Positions 62,617 to 64,000 of a DNA stretch of 64,000 nucleotides are shown piece by piece. This DNA comes from Candidatus Synechococcus calcipolaris G9 (GTDB lineage Bacteria; Cyanobacteriota; Cyanobacteriia; Thermosynechococcales; Thermosynechococcaceae). Each line of letters starts with the position of its first letter. Position 1 is the first letter of the stretch. The stretch spans positions 1 to 64,000 of the forward strand of contig NZ_JAKKUT010000002.1 of NCBI RefSeq assembly GCF_029582805.1, given 5' to 3'. A program made the position numbers and the translations under genes. The notes beneath the pieces are model-generated. The model worked only from the letters and a program-made list of their open reading frames with translations, had not been told where the DNA came from and ran no database searches.

Positions 62617-64000
62617 ATGGTACAGGAACCTAGTTTCCGCCCGGATGTTGCCTCCCTACCCCCCCAGAACCTCGAAGCGGAGGAGTCTATTTTGGGGGGT
62701 ATTCTCTTGGATGGGGAGGCGATCGCCCGCGTGGCGGACATTTTGCCGGTGGATGCCTTTTACCTAAGCTCCCATCGGGATATTTATCGGGCAACCTTGG
62801 CCCTCCATGGTCGTGGCAGTCCGACGGATATCCTCTGTGTCACCGCTTGGTTGCAGGATCAGGGGCTGTTAGACAAGATTGGTGGACAAAACAAATTGGC
62901 TGAACTGGTGGATCGTACCGTCAGTGCCGTCAATATCGATCGCTATGCCCTGCTGATTAAGGATAAATATCTCCGGCGTAAGCTGATTGAGGTGGGGAGC
63001 AATGTGGTGCAGATGGCCTACGATGCCAGTACCAGTTTAGATACGGTTCTGGATCAGGCCGAGCAACAGATTTTTAGCGTCACCCAGGATCGGGTACAGC
63101 AGGGATTAACGGCGACGGAGGAGATTCTTACCCGTGCCTTTACGGAATTAGAGCAACGGGCGATCGGAAATATTCAGCCGGGCCTGTCCTGTAATTTTTA
63201 TGATCTGGATAATTTAACCCAGGGTTTTCAGCGATCGGATCTGATTATCATTGCCGGTCGTCCCTCCATGGGGAAAACCGCCATTTCCCTGCAAATTGCC
63301 CGCCGCATTGCGGAAATTCACCATCTTGGGGTAGCGGTTTTTAGTTTGGAAATGTCCAAGGAGCAACTGGTGCAGCGACTTTTAGCCAGCGAAGCTCGCA
63401 TTGATAGTAATTATCTCCGGGCCGGCCGCATTAATCAGCACCAGTGGGAACCCCTGAGTCGGGCGATCGGTGTCCTCTCCCAGTTACCCATTTATATTGA
63501 CGATACGGCCAATCCCAGCCTAGGGGAAATTCGCTCCAATGCTCGGCGATTACAAGCCGAACATCCCCAGGGGTTAGGGTTGATTTTAATTGATTACTTA
63601 CAGTTAATGGGCAGTGATGATGGTACGGAGGGCCGGGTACAGGAATTGTCCAAAATCACGCGATCGCTGAAGGGATTAGCCCGGGAGTTAAATGTCCCCA
63701 TTGTTGCCCTATCCCAGTTAAGTCGGGGGGTAGAAGCTCGGCAAAATAAACGCCCATTAATGTCAGATCTTCGCGAGTCAGGTTGCTTAACTGGGGATAC
63801 GCTTATTCCCCTAGCTGACAATGGGCAGATTGTCCCCCTGAAGTCCTTAGTGGGGCAATCCGGCTTTAAGGTATGGTCACTGAATCAAACCACTGGAAAG
63901 TTGGTACCAGCTATTGTTAGTCATGCTTTTGCAACTGGTATCAAACCCGTTTGGCAGCTTACAACCCAACTGGGACGGACTATTAAAGCAACGGCAAATC
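62617..64000 (+). CDS. dnaB: Replicative DNA helicase DnaB (partial, intein-containing)
   Basis: The first 461 codons of the precursor are visible and the gene runs off the right edge. N-terminal DnaB domain (PPQNLEAEESILGGILLDGEA), linker, and RecA-type core with Walker A GRPSMGKTA, Walker B LILIDYLQLM, then SDLRESG. At that point the extein is interrupted by an intein starting at Cys390. The SDLRESG site is the same one used by the well-known cyanobacterial DnaB intein. It is the ring helicase at the replication fork. Confidence 0.95.
   Translation, partial: MVQEPSFRPDVASLPPQNLEAEESILGGILLDGEAIARVADILPVDAFYLSSHRDIYRATLALHGRGSPTDILCVTAWLQDQGLLDKIGGQNKLAELVDRTVSAVNIDRYALLIKDKYLRRKLIEVGSNVVQMAYDASTSLDTVLDQAEQQIFSVTQDRVQQGLTATEEILTRAFTELEQRAIGNIQPGLSCNFYDLDNLTQGFQRSDLIIIAGRPSMGKTAISLQIARRIAEIHHLGVAVFSLEMSKEQLVQRLLASEARIDSNYLRAGRINQHQWEPLSRAIGVLSQLPIYIDDTANPSLGEIRSNARRLQAEHPQGLGLILIDYLQLMGSDDGTEGRVQELSKITRSLKGLARELNVPIVALSQLSRGVEARQNKRPLMSDLRESGCLTGDTLIPLADNGQIVPLKSLVGQSGFKVWSLNQTTGKLVPAIVSHAFATGIKPVWQLTTQLGRTIKATAN
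63784..64000 (+). mobile_element. N-terminal part of the DnaB intein
   Basis: The intein begins CLTGDTLIPLADNGQIVPLK (block A with Cys1) directly after SDLRESG. The next stretch, VWSLNQTTGKLVPAIVSHAF and TTQLGRTIKATAN, is a normal Hint fold up to block B. The window ends here, so whether it carries an endonuclease or is split cannot be seen. Confidence 0.93.

Noticed and set aside
1-64000. CRISPR array
   Set aside because: No regularly spaced direct repeats of 25-40 bases were seen; the few tandem repeats found have only two copies.

Overview
This window comes from a cyanobacterium, most likely a unicellular, moderate-GC type. The evidence is photosystem II genes (psbI, psbM), the NblS sensor kinase, the glutamine synthetase inactivating factor gifB behind a glutamine riboswitch, a CRR7 (NDH-1 related) gene, the DUF3769 outer-membrane protein, DUF1815, and the HIP1 palindrome GCGATCGC scattered through the housekeeping genes. 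The species cannot be fixed from sequence alone.

Layout. 0-1.4 kb is a short phage-like lysis cassette: a truncated gene, a small coiled-coil protein and a two-domain endolysin. 1.5-16.3 kb is ordinary chromosome: DUF1269, yidD, nblS, a sugar-nucleotide enzyme, Uma2 nuclease, riboswitch-gifB, phzF-like, an amino-acid binding lipoprotein, LptD-like, psbI, tyrS, a class A PBP and psbM. 16.4-22.1 kb is an accessory/defence island: five overlapping genes carrying two toxin-antitoxin pairs (VapBC-like and HepT-MntA) and an XRE regulator, then an AT-rich reverse transcriptase with a C-terminal HEPN-like motif (AbiA-like), then a methylase gene broken by a stop codon. 22.3-34.0 kb is metabolism (malQ, RDD protein, acetolactate decarboxylase, accC, ddl, GH57). 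34.0-36.2 kb holds an IS5 remnant and a HigBA-type pair next to tRNA-Trp and rplS. 36.8-42.2 kb holds a PEP synthase whose catalytic-histidine motif is split by a LAGLIDADG intein, preceded by a DuOB/DUF488/DUF488 cassette. 42.4-45.7 kb has transporter, hydrolase, DUF1815 and NUDIX genes.

45.7-52.9 kb is the most interesting region. A dead IS982 copy lies beside a fragment of tRNA-Pro, and an intact tRNA-Pro in the same orientation lies 6 kb away. Between them is a cassette with its own promoter: a dynamin-like large GTPase, a second small GTPase and a third gene. That third gene has an 11-adenine run. One frame reads on through it; the neighbouring frame encodes a C-terminal transmembrane helix and then ends in an ATGA overlap with a small fourth gene. 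This looks like a membrane-associated two-GTPase conflict system on a tRNA-flanked island.

53-64 kb returns to core genes: spoIIM-like, dnaX, ABC permease, fatty acid hydroxylase, crr7, a TonB-like protein, larC, a pentapeptide-repeat protein, rplI, and dnaB, which is cut by the window edge just after the start of its own intein. Two inteins in essential or central genes within 27 kb, several dying insertion sequences and at least four toxin/defence clusters indicate a genome with strong mobile-element traffic.
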